Positions 7,296-16,240 of a stretch of DNA of 38,337 bases are shown here, one piece after another. Location: contig NZ_LIPN01000192.1 of NCBI RefSeq assembly GCF_001418325.1, positions 1 to 38,337 on the forward strand. The letters are read 5' to 3'. A program made the translations under genes and the position numbers. Source of the stretch: Streptomyces atriruber (GTDB lineage Bacteria; Actinomycetota; Actinomycetes; Streptomycetales; Streptomycetaceae). Under the pieces are notes generated by a model. That model did not search any database, had not been told where the DNA came from, and was given only the letters and a program-made list of their open reading frames with translations. The first letter of the stretch is position 1, and each line of letters opens with the position of its first letter.

Positions 7296-8588
7296 TCAAG
7301 TCCGCTTGGGCTCGTGTGGGCTCCAGCCGTGTAGGTACGGGCGCAGAGAGTCTGGGGTGATCGACGGGGGTTCCGGGAGTACCGGACGGCGAGGGACCGG
7401 GTCGATGCGGTCGGCGTAGGCACGGGCCCAGGCGATCCAGGCGAGGCCCGCTTCCGTCGTAGCGGCGGTCGCGTCCTGCTGGTCCTCCAGGGCATCACAG
7501 AAGGCTCGTACGGCCGTGGCTTCCTGCCAGGCTTCGACCTGCCCCCTGAGGATCTTTGTCCGGTGGTCTTCCACCAGGGCGGTGCGCGCCTGCCGCATTG
7601 CGGCCAGCCAGCGTTGCCGTGTCTCCTCCTCCTTGCGCTGCCGGGTCAGGCGCCGTTCGGCTTCGGTGTGCGCACGGTGGGTGATTTCGCGGAGCAGGTC
7701 CGGGAGCCTGTCCTCCAGGCGCCAGCGTTGCCGGTCTCCCCAGTGCGAGCGGCGGCCTGGGTGCGCGTAGGTGTGCTCGAGGCTGAGGTCGAGTTGGTGG
7801 GAGGGGCGCACGGCCCGTGATGTCACGCGCTGCCAGGCGTACTTCACGCCGCTGGGGTCGGGGGCCTCGTAGGAGCCTTCGTGGAAGAAGAGTGGAAAGG
7901 CGCTGTCGGCGCTGGTGATCACAAGGCTGCCTTGGGAATCGGGAGCGGGGACGCTGACTGTGTAGTTGTTGTCTTCGGCGGCGTGGCACAGGGCGTGGAG
8001 GATGCGGCGGGCGCGTGGCAGGCAGTCGGTGCAGACCGGGATGTGTGCCTGGGCGGCCGCGGGGTGCAGGCATTCCGGAGGCAGGTCGTCGGGGACAGGG
8101 ACGGCGGCGTCCGGAGGGGCTGACCGTGCGGGCGGGGGCCCGGGGCGCAGGGTGATCACCAGGTCGCCCTTGTCGCGGCCGGTGTGCCGCAGATGGTGTC
8201 CTTCGGGGGCCAGGTGTTCGGCGCGGGCGGTGTGCAGGATGCGGCGCCAACGGGCCCGCTCGTCAGGGGTGGGGCCCGTGATGCGCAGGGTTCCGTCACC
8301 CTGTTGGAGTCTGGTGATCAGCTCGGCCGCTTCGGTCCTTGTCGGCGACGCCGGTTCCGTCGCACCCGGGGCAGGGGTGGAGTCGGTCTTGTGGAGATGT
8401 TGACGGCCGGCTTCGGTGGGCTGCGCGCTCCAGCGGCCGTCGGCCCGCGGTGTGGTGACCAGGCCGCGGCTGCGCAGTGCGTAGACCGTTGTGGCGAGGC
8501 TGGAGTCGTCGGAGGTGACGGGGGCCTCGCCTTCGCAGATGCGGCGCAGCACGGTGAGTTGGCGCTCATTCAGCTTGGTGGTGGCCAC
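7296..8588 (-). CDS. Hypothetical protein with N-terminal winged-helix-like segment
   Basis: A 430-residue protein of unknown function. Residues 5-62 (LNERQLTVLRRICEGEAP, then TVYALRSRGLVTT and LTEAGRQ-like ends) look like a winged helix used to read DNA or sense state. The middle has a possible metal site, CLHPAAAQAHIPVC with TDCLPRARR, near 185-205. The C-terminal third (about 290-400) is a long Arg/Glu-rich helical region typical of coiled coils. The GTG start 8588 has AGGA about 9 bases before it. It lies 39 bases downstream of the 287-aa gene on the same strand, so the two are probably one operon. No enzymatic motif is seen. Confidence 0.65.
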   Translation of the reverse strand: MATTKLNERQLTVLRRICEGEAPVTSDDSSLATTVYALRSRGLVTTPRADGRWSAQPTEAGRQHLHKTDSTPAPGATEPASPTRTEAAELITRLQQGDGTLRITGPTPDERARWRRILHTARAEHLAPEGHHLRHTGRDKGDLVITLRPGPPPARSAPPDAAVPVPDDLPPECLHPAAAQAHIPVCTDCLPRARRILHALCHAAEDNNYTVSVPAPDSQGSLVITSADSAFPLFFHEGSYEAPDPSGVKYAWQRVTSRAVRPSHQLDLSLEHTYAHPGRRSHWGDRQRWRLEDRLPDLLREITHRAHTEAERRLTRQRKEEETRQRWLAAMRQARTALVEDHRTKILRGQVEAWQEATAVRAFCDALEDQQDATAATTEAGLAWIAWARAYADRIDPVPRRPVLPEPPSITPDSLRPYLHGWSPHEPKRT

Positions 8589-8627
8589 GGATCCGTTCCT
8601 GTCGGTGATACCGGTGAAGCGGTCGGG

Positions 8628-9491
8628 TCAGTCGTCGCGTTGGGCCTGGCGCAGTGCTTCGAGCGGGATGCCCAGGTCGCGTTCGAAGCGGTCGGCGGCT
8701 TTGGTCTGTCCGCTCTGGCGCAGGCAGTCGATGGCCTGCTCCATGAGCTTGCCGATGCGGAGCACTTCGTCGCGCAGCGCCTTCAGCTCCTCGAAGGATT
8801 CCACGGCCTCGGTGCCGCACCAGCGGCGCAGCAGGTCGCGGCCGGGCTGGGACTCGCGGTCGACCTCCGCGCAGATCTCGGGGCTGATGTAGGTGCCGGG
8901 GTTCTTGCCGCGGCCGCGGTAGTAGCGGCCATGGATGGCCTCGTGCCGCTTTTGGCGCTCGTACGCGTCCAGCAGGGGCACGAGCTGGTCGGCCTGGGCA
9001 GCGGCCAAGCGGGAGGCGACTTCCACGGTCGTGGGCCAGGGCACGACCAGGGTGCCCTCGTCATCGGTGAAGGCCCGCGGGTCGGTGGTGAAGAAGCCTT
9101 CGGGGACGTCGAGGAGGGCGGCCAGCGCGGGCACATCGTCGATATAGAGCAGGCCCCGCTCACGGGAGTTGAAGCCGTACGACACCGCCTCGCCCGCCAG
9201 ACGCTCGTCGAACAGGAAGGTGACGGCCTGACAGGTGGGGTCGTCGTCGTCCGGGCTGTCCTTCATCAGCTCGTTCCACTGCTGCTCGCGCGCCAGCCAG
9301 GCATCCTTGTCCTGCCATCGCACACGCAGCCGGGCAGAGGGCACCCAGTCCTCGCGGCCCTCCGCCTCCTCGGCGACGAAACGCACCTTGATGCGCAGCG
9401 GGCGCTGCGTGCCGACCTTCACGACCTCAACCTCGTCGACCCGGCCGTGATGCGGTGCCACCCGGTACGCCCACCGCTCCCCCGCCTCCAT
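8628..9491 (-). CDS. Hypothetical protein
   Basis: A 287-residue protein, first gene of a two-gene leftward operon. The N-terminus (about 1-60) is beta-rich (RWAYRVAPH, VDEVEVVKVGTQRPLRIKVRF, split here for length) and may form a small Tudor/SH3-like barrel. The rest is helical, with an acidic patch DSPDDDDPTC near 80 and a segment RHEAIHGRYYRGRGKNPGTY near 183-202. I recognise no catalytic motif. Similar proteins, sometimes mislabelled PE-PGRS, are, as far as I remember, common in Streptomyces accessory regions. GAGGAG lies about 11 bases upstream of ATG 9491. Upstream (9492-9763) there is one short hairpin and no gene that I can support. Confidence 0.65.
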   Translation of the reverse strand: MEAGERWAYRVAPHHGRVDEVEVVKVGTQRPLRIKVRFVAEEAEGREDWVPSARLRVRWQDKDAWLAREQQWNELMKDSPDDDDPTCQAVTFLFDERLAGEAVSYGFNSRERGLLYIDDVPALAALLDVPEGFFTTDPRAFTDDEGTLVVPWPTTVEVASRLAAAQADQLVPLLDAYERQKRHEAIHGRYYRGRGKNPGTYISPEICAEVDRESQPGRDLLRRWCGTEAVESFEELKALRDEVLRIGKLMEQAIDCLRQSGQTKAADRFERDLGIPLEALRQAQRDD

Positions 9492-9763
9492 ACGCCACCA
9501 CTCCTCGCTCAGAGCTCGCCCCCCTATCGTGCTCGCCTCTCAGCGAGGAGATGACGGACACGGCAAAGAGGCCACTAGCGGAGCCTTGTTGGCGGATGGT
9601 TCCTCTTCGCTCCTCCGGCTCGCCGTCCTTGGGCGTTCCGGTGCCCACCTGGGGTGCCCGTAAGAGGCCACGATGGACTCTGCGGCACCAGGCGACGGCC
9701 TGCTGGCCGGCCGGTTCCTCCCAGGACGACCGAGCCGCTACGGCTGTCCCCGGCCAGGAGGAG

Positions 9764-10032
9764 CTACTGCCTCGTCACCACACCGCTGGGCGTGGCGGCC
9801 GGGGGCGTCGTCACCGTGTCTCCGGGTCCCGCGGAGCCAGGTGCCTTCGCCTCGGAGTGGGCCCCGCCCACGATGAGGACGAGCGCAGTCAGCACCGCAG
9901 TGGCGCAGACGATGGCCCGACGATGTCCCCCTTGCCGACGAGCCCCTGCCGCGTGTGCTTGTAGACGAAGTACCCCACGGCACACGACACCGCCAAGAAG
10001 ACGGTACTGACCGGGTCGATGTACAGAGTCAA
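9764..10032 (-). pseudogene. Frameshifted small two-span membrane protein
   Basis: Two minus-strand frames join into one sensible protein. The first frame, from TTG 10032 (GGGAGA seven bases upstream), reads LTLYIDPVSTVFLAVSCAVG, then YFVYKHTRQGLVGKGDIVG, and then loses sense. From about 9918 another frame continues RAIVCATAVLTALVLIVGG, then a Ser/Pro/Thr-rich tail ending VVTRQ at 9764. Together they give two membrane helices with a KHTRQGLxGKGD loop, like small Streptomyces membrane proteins of unknown role. A shift near 9916-9922 breaks the frame, so this is a pseudogene unless the shift is a sequencing error. Confidence 0.55.
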
Positions 10033-10775
10033 GATCGGGTCTCCCGCTCGCAGGCCGCTGCGTGGCCCTGGCCGAGGAGATCGCGGCCGCGATCTCCAGA
10101 TCTTCGGCGGGTGATCGTGAGGCTGGCAGCACAAATGCCCAACTCGTCGAGTTGGGCATCGGTCTTGCCGCTATGGGTGTCCCGATGCCCTCCGAAGGAC
10201 CCGACGAGGCGTCCGGGTCGTTCGGGCAGCACAGGTCATCGGACTTCACGCGGCGAAGGTCTCGCACGTACACCGTTGAGGGACAGTTCCGGATTTTCAC
10301 CGGATTCCCCTGCGACTGCTGGCCCAGATCCTATCCCTCCTTCCGGCTGCTGCACGGCCGTACGGGAACTCTTGGCACGGGTGGGCGCCGCCCAGTGACG
10401 AGAAGGGCCGGCAAAGGGGGGTGCGGAGGCCCCGCCGGTTTCGTCCGGCTGCCCGTGCAGGTCTGCAGCGCACACGCGCGGCGCAGTCGTGGTCTGCCTC
10501 AGCATCGGGAGGGTGCACATTCAAAGGGCCGCCCGGCGCATGCCAGGCGGCCTCGAGAAGTCCGAACCCCGGGCGTATGGCCTGCCCCATATCGGAAGGC
10601 GGCACGGGGCAGTTGGTGCCACGCCGCGCCCGCACCGCGGCTGCCCCGGATCGGATGGACGGCCTGCGCGCGTTGCCCACCCGATCCGGTGGGTGGGCGC
10701 CCGGCCCCGCTTCCCGTACCGGGATGGGCCGTTGGAGCACCCGACAAAGCAGGTGGGCGAGACAAAGGGGCCGCG
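10033..10775. other. 743-bp region without a supported gene
   Basis: No frame on either strand has convincing protein composition. The left third (10076-10230) is packed with inverted repeats, listed separately. The rest includes GGCCGCC...GGCGGCC around 10529-10555 and the ribosome site AAGGGG just before ATG 10776. A long plus-strand frame running from 10062 into the ATPase gene is open but Arg/Pro/Gly-rich, so I do not count it as an N-terminal extension. Confidence 0.5.
10076..10230. repeat. Cluster of strong inverted repeats
   Basis: Within 155 bp I see four hairpin-forming units. A perfect 22-bp palindrome is at 10076-10097 (centre GCGGCCGC). A 25-bp inverted repeat with 12-bp perfect arms and one central base is at 10135-10159 (left arm ATGCCCAACTCG). 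GGGCATCGG at 10154-10162 is matched by CCGATGCCC at 10182-10190. An imperfect ~15-bp-arm repeat starts CCGAAGGACCCGACG at 10193. Such density is unusual for an ordinary intergenic region and recalls replication origins, recombination sites or the palindrome arrays of Streptomyces telomeres. Confidence 0.75.
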
Positions 10776-12599
10776 ATGGCAAGGGACTTCTTCTGCGAGC
10801 GGCTCGTGCTCAGCTCGGTCGGCGGGGTACGAGAGATCGATCTGGCCCACCCGGTGGTGTGTGTCTTCGGGCCGATCGACACCGGCAAGACCACCCTGGC
10901 CGACTGCATCAAGTACGCGCTCGGACTGCCCGTCGCCTGGCGGGAGGTGCCCGGACAGCGCCTGCAGACAGTGACGCTGTTCGTACGGATCGAGGGGATG
11001 CGCATCGGACTGCGCCGCTCCCTGGTCGCAGACGTGTCCCGCGTCGAGCTCCTGGACAGCGACGAGGGCGGCGTCGAGGAAATCCTCGACGTAGGGGCGC
11101 AGCCGGACGACGGTCGGCGGGTAGTGGGCGAGGTGCTGCTGGACCTGCTCGGCCTGGGCGAGATGTTCGCGCCGCCCTCCGCCGTGGCCCTGTTGGGCGC
11201 CGGGGCACGGCTGACCTTCGAGCAGCTGTACGCGATGTGCTACCTCACCCAGGACGTGGTGGACGGCACCGAGTCGGTCAGGGGCAAGGCCAACACTGCC
11301 CAGTCCTACCGGACCGTGGTCGAACTGCTTTTGGGGCTCACCGACGGGCCGATGCGGGTCCTGACGGCCCGCAAGGACGAGTTGGCGCGCACCCTGACGG
11401 ATCAGAAGCGGCAGGCGGAGACCATCGGCGCGTTCTTGACCGGCAGCGCCGCCGGCCTCGAGACGGAGCTGGCGCGCTCGCACGAGGAGGAACGCGCGGC
11501 CCTGCAGCGTCTGGAGGAGTTCAGGGGCCGGATGCGGGCCGCCACCGCACACGCCGATCCGCTGCGCCGCCGCGTCCAGGAGGCGGAGCAGGTGCTCGAG
11601 CGGTGCCGGCATGCGGCCGCCGACGGCGAGCACACGCTGGTGCGCCTGCGGCAGCAGGTGCAGCATCTGGCGGGCCAGCGTGAGACCGGACCCGAGCGGT
11701 GCTCGCCCTGCCCGGTGTGCCGCGCCGATCTCACGCTGCGGCCCGTCCCCGACGGGGACTGCCCGCTGTGCCTGAGCGCGCTCGATCCCGCCCGTCTGGC
11801 GCAGGCCCTGCATGCGGCGCAGGACGCACTCGCCGCGGCGGAGCGGCAGTTGACCGAACAGGTCAAGGCCCACAGCGAGGCCCAGACGGCGTGGGAGCAG
11901 GCCCGCATCGAGCTGGATGCCCGCACCCGGGAGGAGATCAGCCCGCTGGCCGCCCGGATCGAAGGGCTGGCCGCGGCGCATGCGACGGCCCGCACCCGGA
12001 CCACGATGCTGGAGCGGGAGCTGGAGCCGCACCGCCGGCTGGCCGAGCTGCACCGCTCCGTGCAGACCGTCCAGGACGAGCTGCAGGGCGTGCGGGAGGA
12101 GATCCGTACCCGCAAGAACCTGCTGGCCCACCGGCGGGCCACGCTCGGCGAGTTCGAGGAGCACTTCACCGAGCTCGTCGGCTCCGTCGGCCTGCCCGGC
12201 GATCCGGGCGCCCGGCTCAGCCACAGCTCGCTGCTGCCGCAGGTACGCGCCGGGAACCTCACCAAGGTCGGGCACGGGGTCCGCTGCGCCATCAATGTCG
12301 TGTACCGGATGGCGTTTCTCAGCTATGCCCTCGTGACCGGGGCGACGGACCTGCCGTCCTTCCTCGTCATCGACTCCCCCCGCAAGAACGTCGGGTACGG
12401 CGAGGACGACCAGGAGCTCGTCGGCCGGCTCTACACCCACTTCCTCGATCACATCGCCGGGGTGCGCAGCGGCGGTGCGCTGCGCACCCGCCCGCACCAG
12501 ATCATCATCGTGGACAACGACCTGCCCCAGCTGCCGAAGCGGCTGCTCGATCAGATGCACACCATCGAGCTGAGCCGGGACCACCCGCTCGTTCCCTGA
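10776..12599 (+). CDS. Rad50/SMC-like ATPase with central zinc site
   Basis: A 607-residue ATPase. Walker A is VFGPIDTGKTTLAD near residues 31-44, and a Walker B-like FLVIDSPRKNVG lies in the C-terminal lobe. Between them are two long helical arms (about 195-300 and 335-450) rich in Glu, Arg, Gln and Ala, typical of an antiparallel coiled coil. At the tip are CSPCPVC (C309, C312, C315) and GDCPLC (C329, C332), so two CxxC pairs sit where Rad50 has its single zinc-hook CxxC. Such proteins bind DNA ends and often power nucleases in repair or phage defence. No nuclease partner is adjacent; the gene converges on the helicase at 12644. ATG 10776 has AAGGGG before it. Confidence 0.8.
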   Translation: MARDFFCERLVLSSVGGVREIDLAHPVVCVFGPIDTGKTTLADCIKYALGLPVAWREVPGQRLQTVTLFVRIEGMRIGLRRSLVADVSRVELLDSDEGGVEEILDVGAQPDDGRRVVGEVLLDLLGLGEMFAPPSAVALLGAGARLTFEQLYAMCYLTQDVVDGTESVRGKANTAQSYRTVVELLLGLTDGPMRVLTARKDELARTLTDQKRQAETIGAFLTGSAAGLETELARSHEEERAALQRLEEFRGRMRAATAHADPLRRRVQEAEQVLERCRHAAADGEHTLVRLRQQVQHLAGQRETGPERCSPCPVCRADLTLRPVPDGDCPLCLSALDPARLAQALHAAQDALAAAERQLTEQVKAHSEAQTAWEQARIELDARTREEISPLAARIEGLAAAHATARTRTTMLERELEPHRRLAELHRSVQTVQDELQGVREEIRTRKNLLAHRRATLGEFEEHFTELVGSVGLPGDPGARLSHSSLLPQVRAGNLTKVGHGVRCAINVVYRMAFLSYALVTGATDLPSFLVIDSPRKNVGYGEDDQELVGRLYTHFLDHIAGVRSGGALRTRPHQIIIVDNDLPQLPKRLLDQMHTIELSRDHPLVP

Positions 12600-12643
12600 C
12601 AGCGGGCGCCCTGTGGTGGCCGAGGGAGGGTGCCGGGTCTTCC

Positions 12644-15600
12644 TCACCACGGTGGGAGGAGGCGGCCCGGGGCATGGGCCCAGTAGGCGGCGGCAGCGCG
12701 CTGGAAGAGGAGCGACTGTTCGCTGGGCGGGTCGTCGTCGCTGTCCACGGCGTGGGGCACGATGACCCGGGTGCTAGGGACGTCACGCGGGCTCTGTGCC
12801 ATGAGCGGGTGCAGCGCGTTCACGAGTTGGAGAGCGGTGCAGCGTGGATCCGGAAGGATGATGGCGTCCAGCTTGCGGGGCAGTTTGGTGCAGGTGGCGC
12901 GCAGGCAGTGGATGATCGGCTGGTTGTGCGCGTAGCGCACGGCCGACTGGCCCTCCACCAGGATCTCCGCGTCGACCATGTCTACCGCCAGCCGCAAGCC
13001 GAATTCTTCGGCGTCGCGATTTGTTGCCAGTGCGACCAGGACACGGCGCAGCTGGTGATGCTTGATGATCTGCGTGGTGGCGTTGGCTTCGGCGCGCCAC
13101 TTGGAGCGGGACCACGCGCCGGGATTCCTGCGGATGCGGCACACGCCCAACTGGCGGGGTGCCAGCACCTCTTGTTCCACGAGATCCTCTCGGCTCGTTG
13201 TGAGCACATGGCTGCCGAAGATCCCCTGTGCGGGCATGTGGACTGCCCAGTCCACGTCGCGCGTCTTGATGTCGAGGGTCATCTGGCGCGGGATGCGTGA
13301 CGTGGCGGTCAGGTAGAGGCGGTGGTGGGCGAGGATCCGGTCGTCGTAGTGGATGTCGGCGTAGGGGTGCTCCGGCGTGATGATGCCTTCTGCCGTGTGG
13401 TGCGCTTCTTCGATGATGAGGTGGCCCCAGGCAGGAAGGTCGTGGTGGCGGTGGCTGTCGGCGATCCGCCGGGCCTGGTCGTAGCGGGCGAAGACCTGTG
13501 CTGCGGGTGGCTGTTGCCTGAGCCAGTCGGCCAGGTCGGCGGCGCTCGTCAGGCGTGGGCCGCGGCGAAGGCTGATCTCCAGTCCTGCCTGTGGTCCGTC
13601 GCAGACCTTCCGCCAGGTGGCGGCGGCTTGACGCAGATACGGCGCGTTGGGGCCGAGGATCAGGCAGGGGGCTGGGTCGAGCTCGTGCACGGTGGACGCG
13701 GCGATGATGGTCTTGCCTGCTCCGGCGGGCAGGTCGATGAGCGCTCGGCGGCCGCCTCCCTCGAAGATCACCGGGGCGAGGGCCGGTGGGGGGTCGTCCT
13801 GCGCCAGCCAGATCATCGGAGGCTGTTCGCCCGTCATGGCGGTGTCCCGCGCGGCGGATTCCTGGCCGGATGCGGCATGGAGGGCAGAGTCGGGGTGGCA
13901 GGGCGGCGGCCCCGGTTCCGGTTCGCTTCGGGGCTGGGGGGTCCACTCCATGGCCAGTGCGTCCAGGGCGGCGATTTCCTCTTTGCCGAGGGTGTTGCGG
14001 CGGAATCGGCCCCGCAGGTCGGCGAGCCATGGGCCGAGCGGGAAGCGCCGGTCGCCGTCCCCGGCGTGGAGGCCGGGCGGGACGTTCAGGTGGTGGTGCT
14101 GGCGGTAGAAGTGCCGTGCGGCGCGCAGGCCGCCCGCGAAGTGGTCGGTGGGCGATCGGTGCAGCGCCAGCGCCAGCGGGCTGTTCTTGAACGGCAGCGC
14201 CGCCAGTTGCTGGCGCTGTGCTTTGTCCAGGGTCGGGAACATGTCGAACTGCCGGTCGAGCCAGCGGGTTGCGGGGTCGGCGTCGCCGTCCAGGGGGCCG
14301 CCGGTGATGGCCGGAGGGGACGTGCGGTCGCGGACCTGTATCAGGGTGCGCTGCCAAGCGTCGGGCCAGTGGGGGTTCCACCAGCGGTCGATGTCGCGCA
14401 GGGCACGGCGGTAGGGGGCGGGCAGGGCGTTCTCGTCGTCCCGGCGGCGCTGCTGCAGGAGCCACTGTGCGAGGGGGCGGCGCTGGTAGGACTCTTGCGG
14501 GTCGTGGGGAAGGAGGTGGCCGTGCTCGCGCGCGTAGGCCTGGGCGGTTTCGAGGAAGGTCTCGGTGCTGTCCGGGTGGTGATGCCAGGCGAGGTTGAAG
14601 GTGGCAAGCGCGGCGACGCGGGCGGCGGACAGGTGTCCGGCGGCTTTGAGGGCGCGCTGGTACCCGAGCCAGCAGCCCAGATGGAAGCCGTCGTCGGTGA
14701 TGTGGTTGCTGGGAACGTCGAGGTGTCCGTGTGCCGTGTGAAAGGCACGGGCGGCGGCCATACCGGTGTTCCAGAGGTCCGGTTCGGGTTCCATGATGCG
14801 CAGCATCAGGTGCGGGGCGATCTCTGGGGCGCGTGCGGGGCGGATGGCGTAGTCGGGGGTGGGAATGAGCAGGCGGCGGCCGCTGATCGGCAGGTGGTAG
14901 AAGTAGTGCTCGTCGTACGCGCGTAGCGCGATCATGACTTGGTGGAGCAGGTGGTAGGGCGTGCCGAAGGCGGCTTCTTCGGGGCTCTGGCCGGGGCCGA
15001 ACAGCACAGGGATGATCAGGGTGGAGATCTTGTTCATGCCGGGGCCGATGCGCAGGGCCCGGCCGACGGCCTGGAAGATGTCGATGGTGGACCGCTTGGG
15101 GTCGGCGAACAGTACGGAGTCGGCGAGCGGGAAGTCGACGCCTTCGACGCACAGGCGGACATTGCACAGGACACGGAGCTCGGCGGGCGCGGCCGGGGGG
15201 CCGGCCTCGGGCGCTTGCCCGAAGTGGCTCATGCGTTCGCGCCGCTCGGTCCTCGACAGCTTATGGTGGACGCTGGACACCCACAGGCGATCGGCGTGTC
15301 CGCCCGGTATGGCGGCGGCGGTCTGCGGGAGGGTTTCGGCGAGGGCCTCGCACTGCACGACGCTGCGGCTGAAGGACACCGTTCGCTGGATGCGGAAGCC
15401 CTCCCGGGCCTTGAGCAGGGCGAGTTGGGCTGCGGCGACCCGCGCGGCGTCGGCCTGCGGGGTGCGGCCCCGCCGGGTGCGGTCGGTGAGGAAGGCGCGC
15501 AACTGCGGGTGATGGATCTCGGGGGCTGCGATGCGGTAGTCGGCGAGTCTGCCGTCATGGATGGCCTCGGCCAGGGAGTAGCGGTAGGCGACGGTACCGA

Positions 15601-16240
15601 AGAGGGACACGTCGTCCATGGAGGCGATCGGCTCGCCGGCTACGCCGCGGTTGACGTCCCAGATCCGTGGGGTGGCGGTGAGGTAGAGACGGTGGCGGGC
15701 GGGGATGGCGTCGTCGTCATGGATGGCGCCCCAGGCCTTGCTACGTGCTCCGGCGGTGCGGTGGGCCTCATCGACGATGGCGATGTCCCAGCGGGGCAGT
15801 CGGTGGTCGTGGTGGGCGAGGCGGAGCTTCTTCAGTGCGGCGTAGGTGGCGAAGACATTGACCGGTCCGTCGGCGGTGCGCATGGCGTGGGCCAGGTGCG
15901 CGGGATCGTCGGTCATGGTGAGGATGCCGTCGAGGACGGGTTCGCTGGTCTGCTCATCGGAGCAGACCCCGAGGTAGAGCCCTGGACGGCCGGCGGTGTA
16001 CCAGACACGGGCGGTCTGGTTCAGCAGCTCCAGCGTGGGCAGCACGGTCAGGCTTCGGCTGTTGACCGCGACCTCGTGGGCGACGTGCACGGCGAGATGG
16101 GTCTTGCCGGTACCGCACGGCATGATCACTTGTTGCCGGGTGCGTCCCATCGCGAACGCGTTGAGTACACAGTCCGCGGCGTCACGTTGCCGGGGCCATA
16201 GCTCGCTGGGCAGGCGGCCGCCGGGAAGATCAAGCTGCAC
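12644..16240 (-). CDS. DEAD/DEAH helicase with HA domains and a second degenerate helicase core
   Basis: A 1198-residue protein. The first core (about 15-450) is a complete superfamily 2 helicase: Walker A MPCGTGKTHLA (near 40), DEAH in VDEAHRTAG (near 155), TATPR (near 190) and motif VI FQAVGRALRIG (near 390). Residues about 490-780 hold helicase-associated-type repeats (AARAFHTAHGHLDVP...LGCWLGYQR; AARHFYRQHHHLNVP...LGPWLADLR). A second core follows (about 815-1190): LPAGAGKTIIA, EEAH instead of DEAH in IEEAHHTAEG, TATSR, but where motif VI should be it reads QLVNALHPLMAQ, without the arginines. This half may regulate, or bind DNA, rather than translocate. The GTG start 16240 has GGAG 9 bases upstream. 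Role unknown; defence or replicon maintenance are possible. Confidence 0.85.
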   Translation of the reverse strand: MQLDLPGGRLPSELWPRQRDAADCVLNAFAMGRTRQQVIMPCGTGKTHLAVHVAHEVAVNSRSLTVLPTLELLNQTARVWYTAGRPGLYLGVCSDEQTSEPVLDGILTMTDDPAHLAHAMRTADGPVNVFATYAALKKLRLAHHDHRLPRWDIAIVDEAHRTAGARSKAWGAIHDDDAIPARHRLYLTATPRIWDVNRGVAGEPIASMDDVSLFGTVAYRYSLAEAIHDGRLADYRIAAPEIHHPQLRAFLTDRTRRGRTPQADAARVAAAQLALLKAREGFRIQRTVSFSRSVVQCEALAETLPQTAAAIPGGHADRLWVSSVHHKLSRTERRERMSHFGQAPEAGPPAAPAELRVLCNVRLCVEGVDFPLADSVLFADPKRSTIDIFQAVGRALRIGPGMNKISTLIIPVLFGPGQSPEEAAFGTPYHLLHQVMIALRAYDEHYFYHLPISGRRLLIPTPDYAIRPARAPEIAPHLMLRIMEPEPDLWNTGMAAARAFHTAHGHLDVPSNHITDDGFHLGCWLGYQRALKAAGHLSAARVAALATFNLAWHHHPDSTETFLETAQAYAREHGHLLPHDPQESYQRRPLAQWLLQQRRRDDENALPAPYRRALRDIDRWWNPHWPDAWQRTLIQVRDRTSPPAITGGPLDGDADPATRWLDRQFDMFPTLDKAQRQQLAALPFKNSPLALALHRSPTDHFAGGLRAARHFYRQHHHLNVPPGLHAGDGDRRFPLGPWLADLRGRFRRNTLGKEEIAALDALAMEWTPQPRSEPEPGPPPCHPDSALHAASGQESAARDTAMTGEQPPMIWLAQDDPPPALAPVIFEGGGRRALIDLPAGAGKTIIAASTVHELDPAPCLILGPNAPYLRQAAATWRKVCDGPQAGLEISLRRGPRLTSAADLADWLRQQPPAAQVFARYDQARRIADSHRHHDLPAWGHLIIEEAHHTAEGIITPEHPYADIHYDDRILAHHRLYLTATSRIPRQMTLDIKTRDVDWAVHMPAQGIFGSHVLTTSREDLVEQEVLAPRQLGVCRIRRNPGAWSRSKWRAEANATTQIIKHHQLRRVLVALATNRDAEEFGLRLAVDMVDAEILVEGQSAVRYAHNQPIIHCLRATCTKLPRKLDAIILPDPRCTALQLVNALHPLMAQSPRDVPSTRVIVPHAVDSDDDPPSEQSLLFQRAAAAYWAHAPGRLLPPW

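Noticed and set aside
10062..10775. Upstream extension of the ATPase frame (to an 845-residue protein)
   Set aside because: The extra part is Arg/Pro/Gly-rich, covers the palindrome cluster, and ATG 10776 has a proper ribosome site followed at once by the conserved ATPase start.
11159..11168. CGAGA followed by TGT, matching the predicted duplication plus terminus
   Set aside because: It lies inside the intact ATPase gene, and the sequence after TGT does not match the right-end terminus or carry repeats; chance match.
10521..12650. 709-residue minus-strand frame
   Set aside because: It is an antisense shadow of the ATPase gene, with Gly/Leu/Gln-rich unnatural sequence and no motif.
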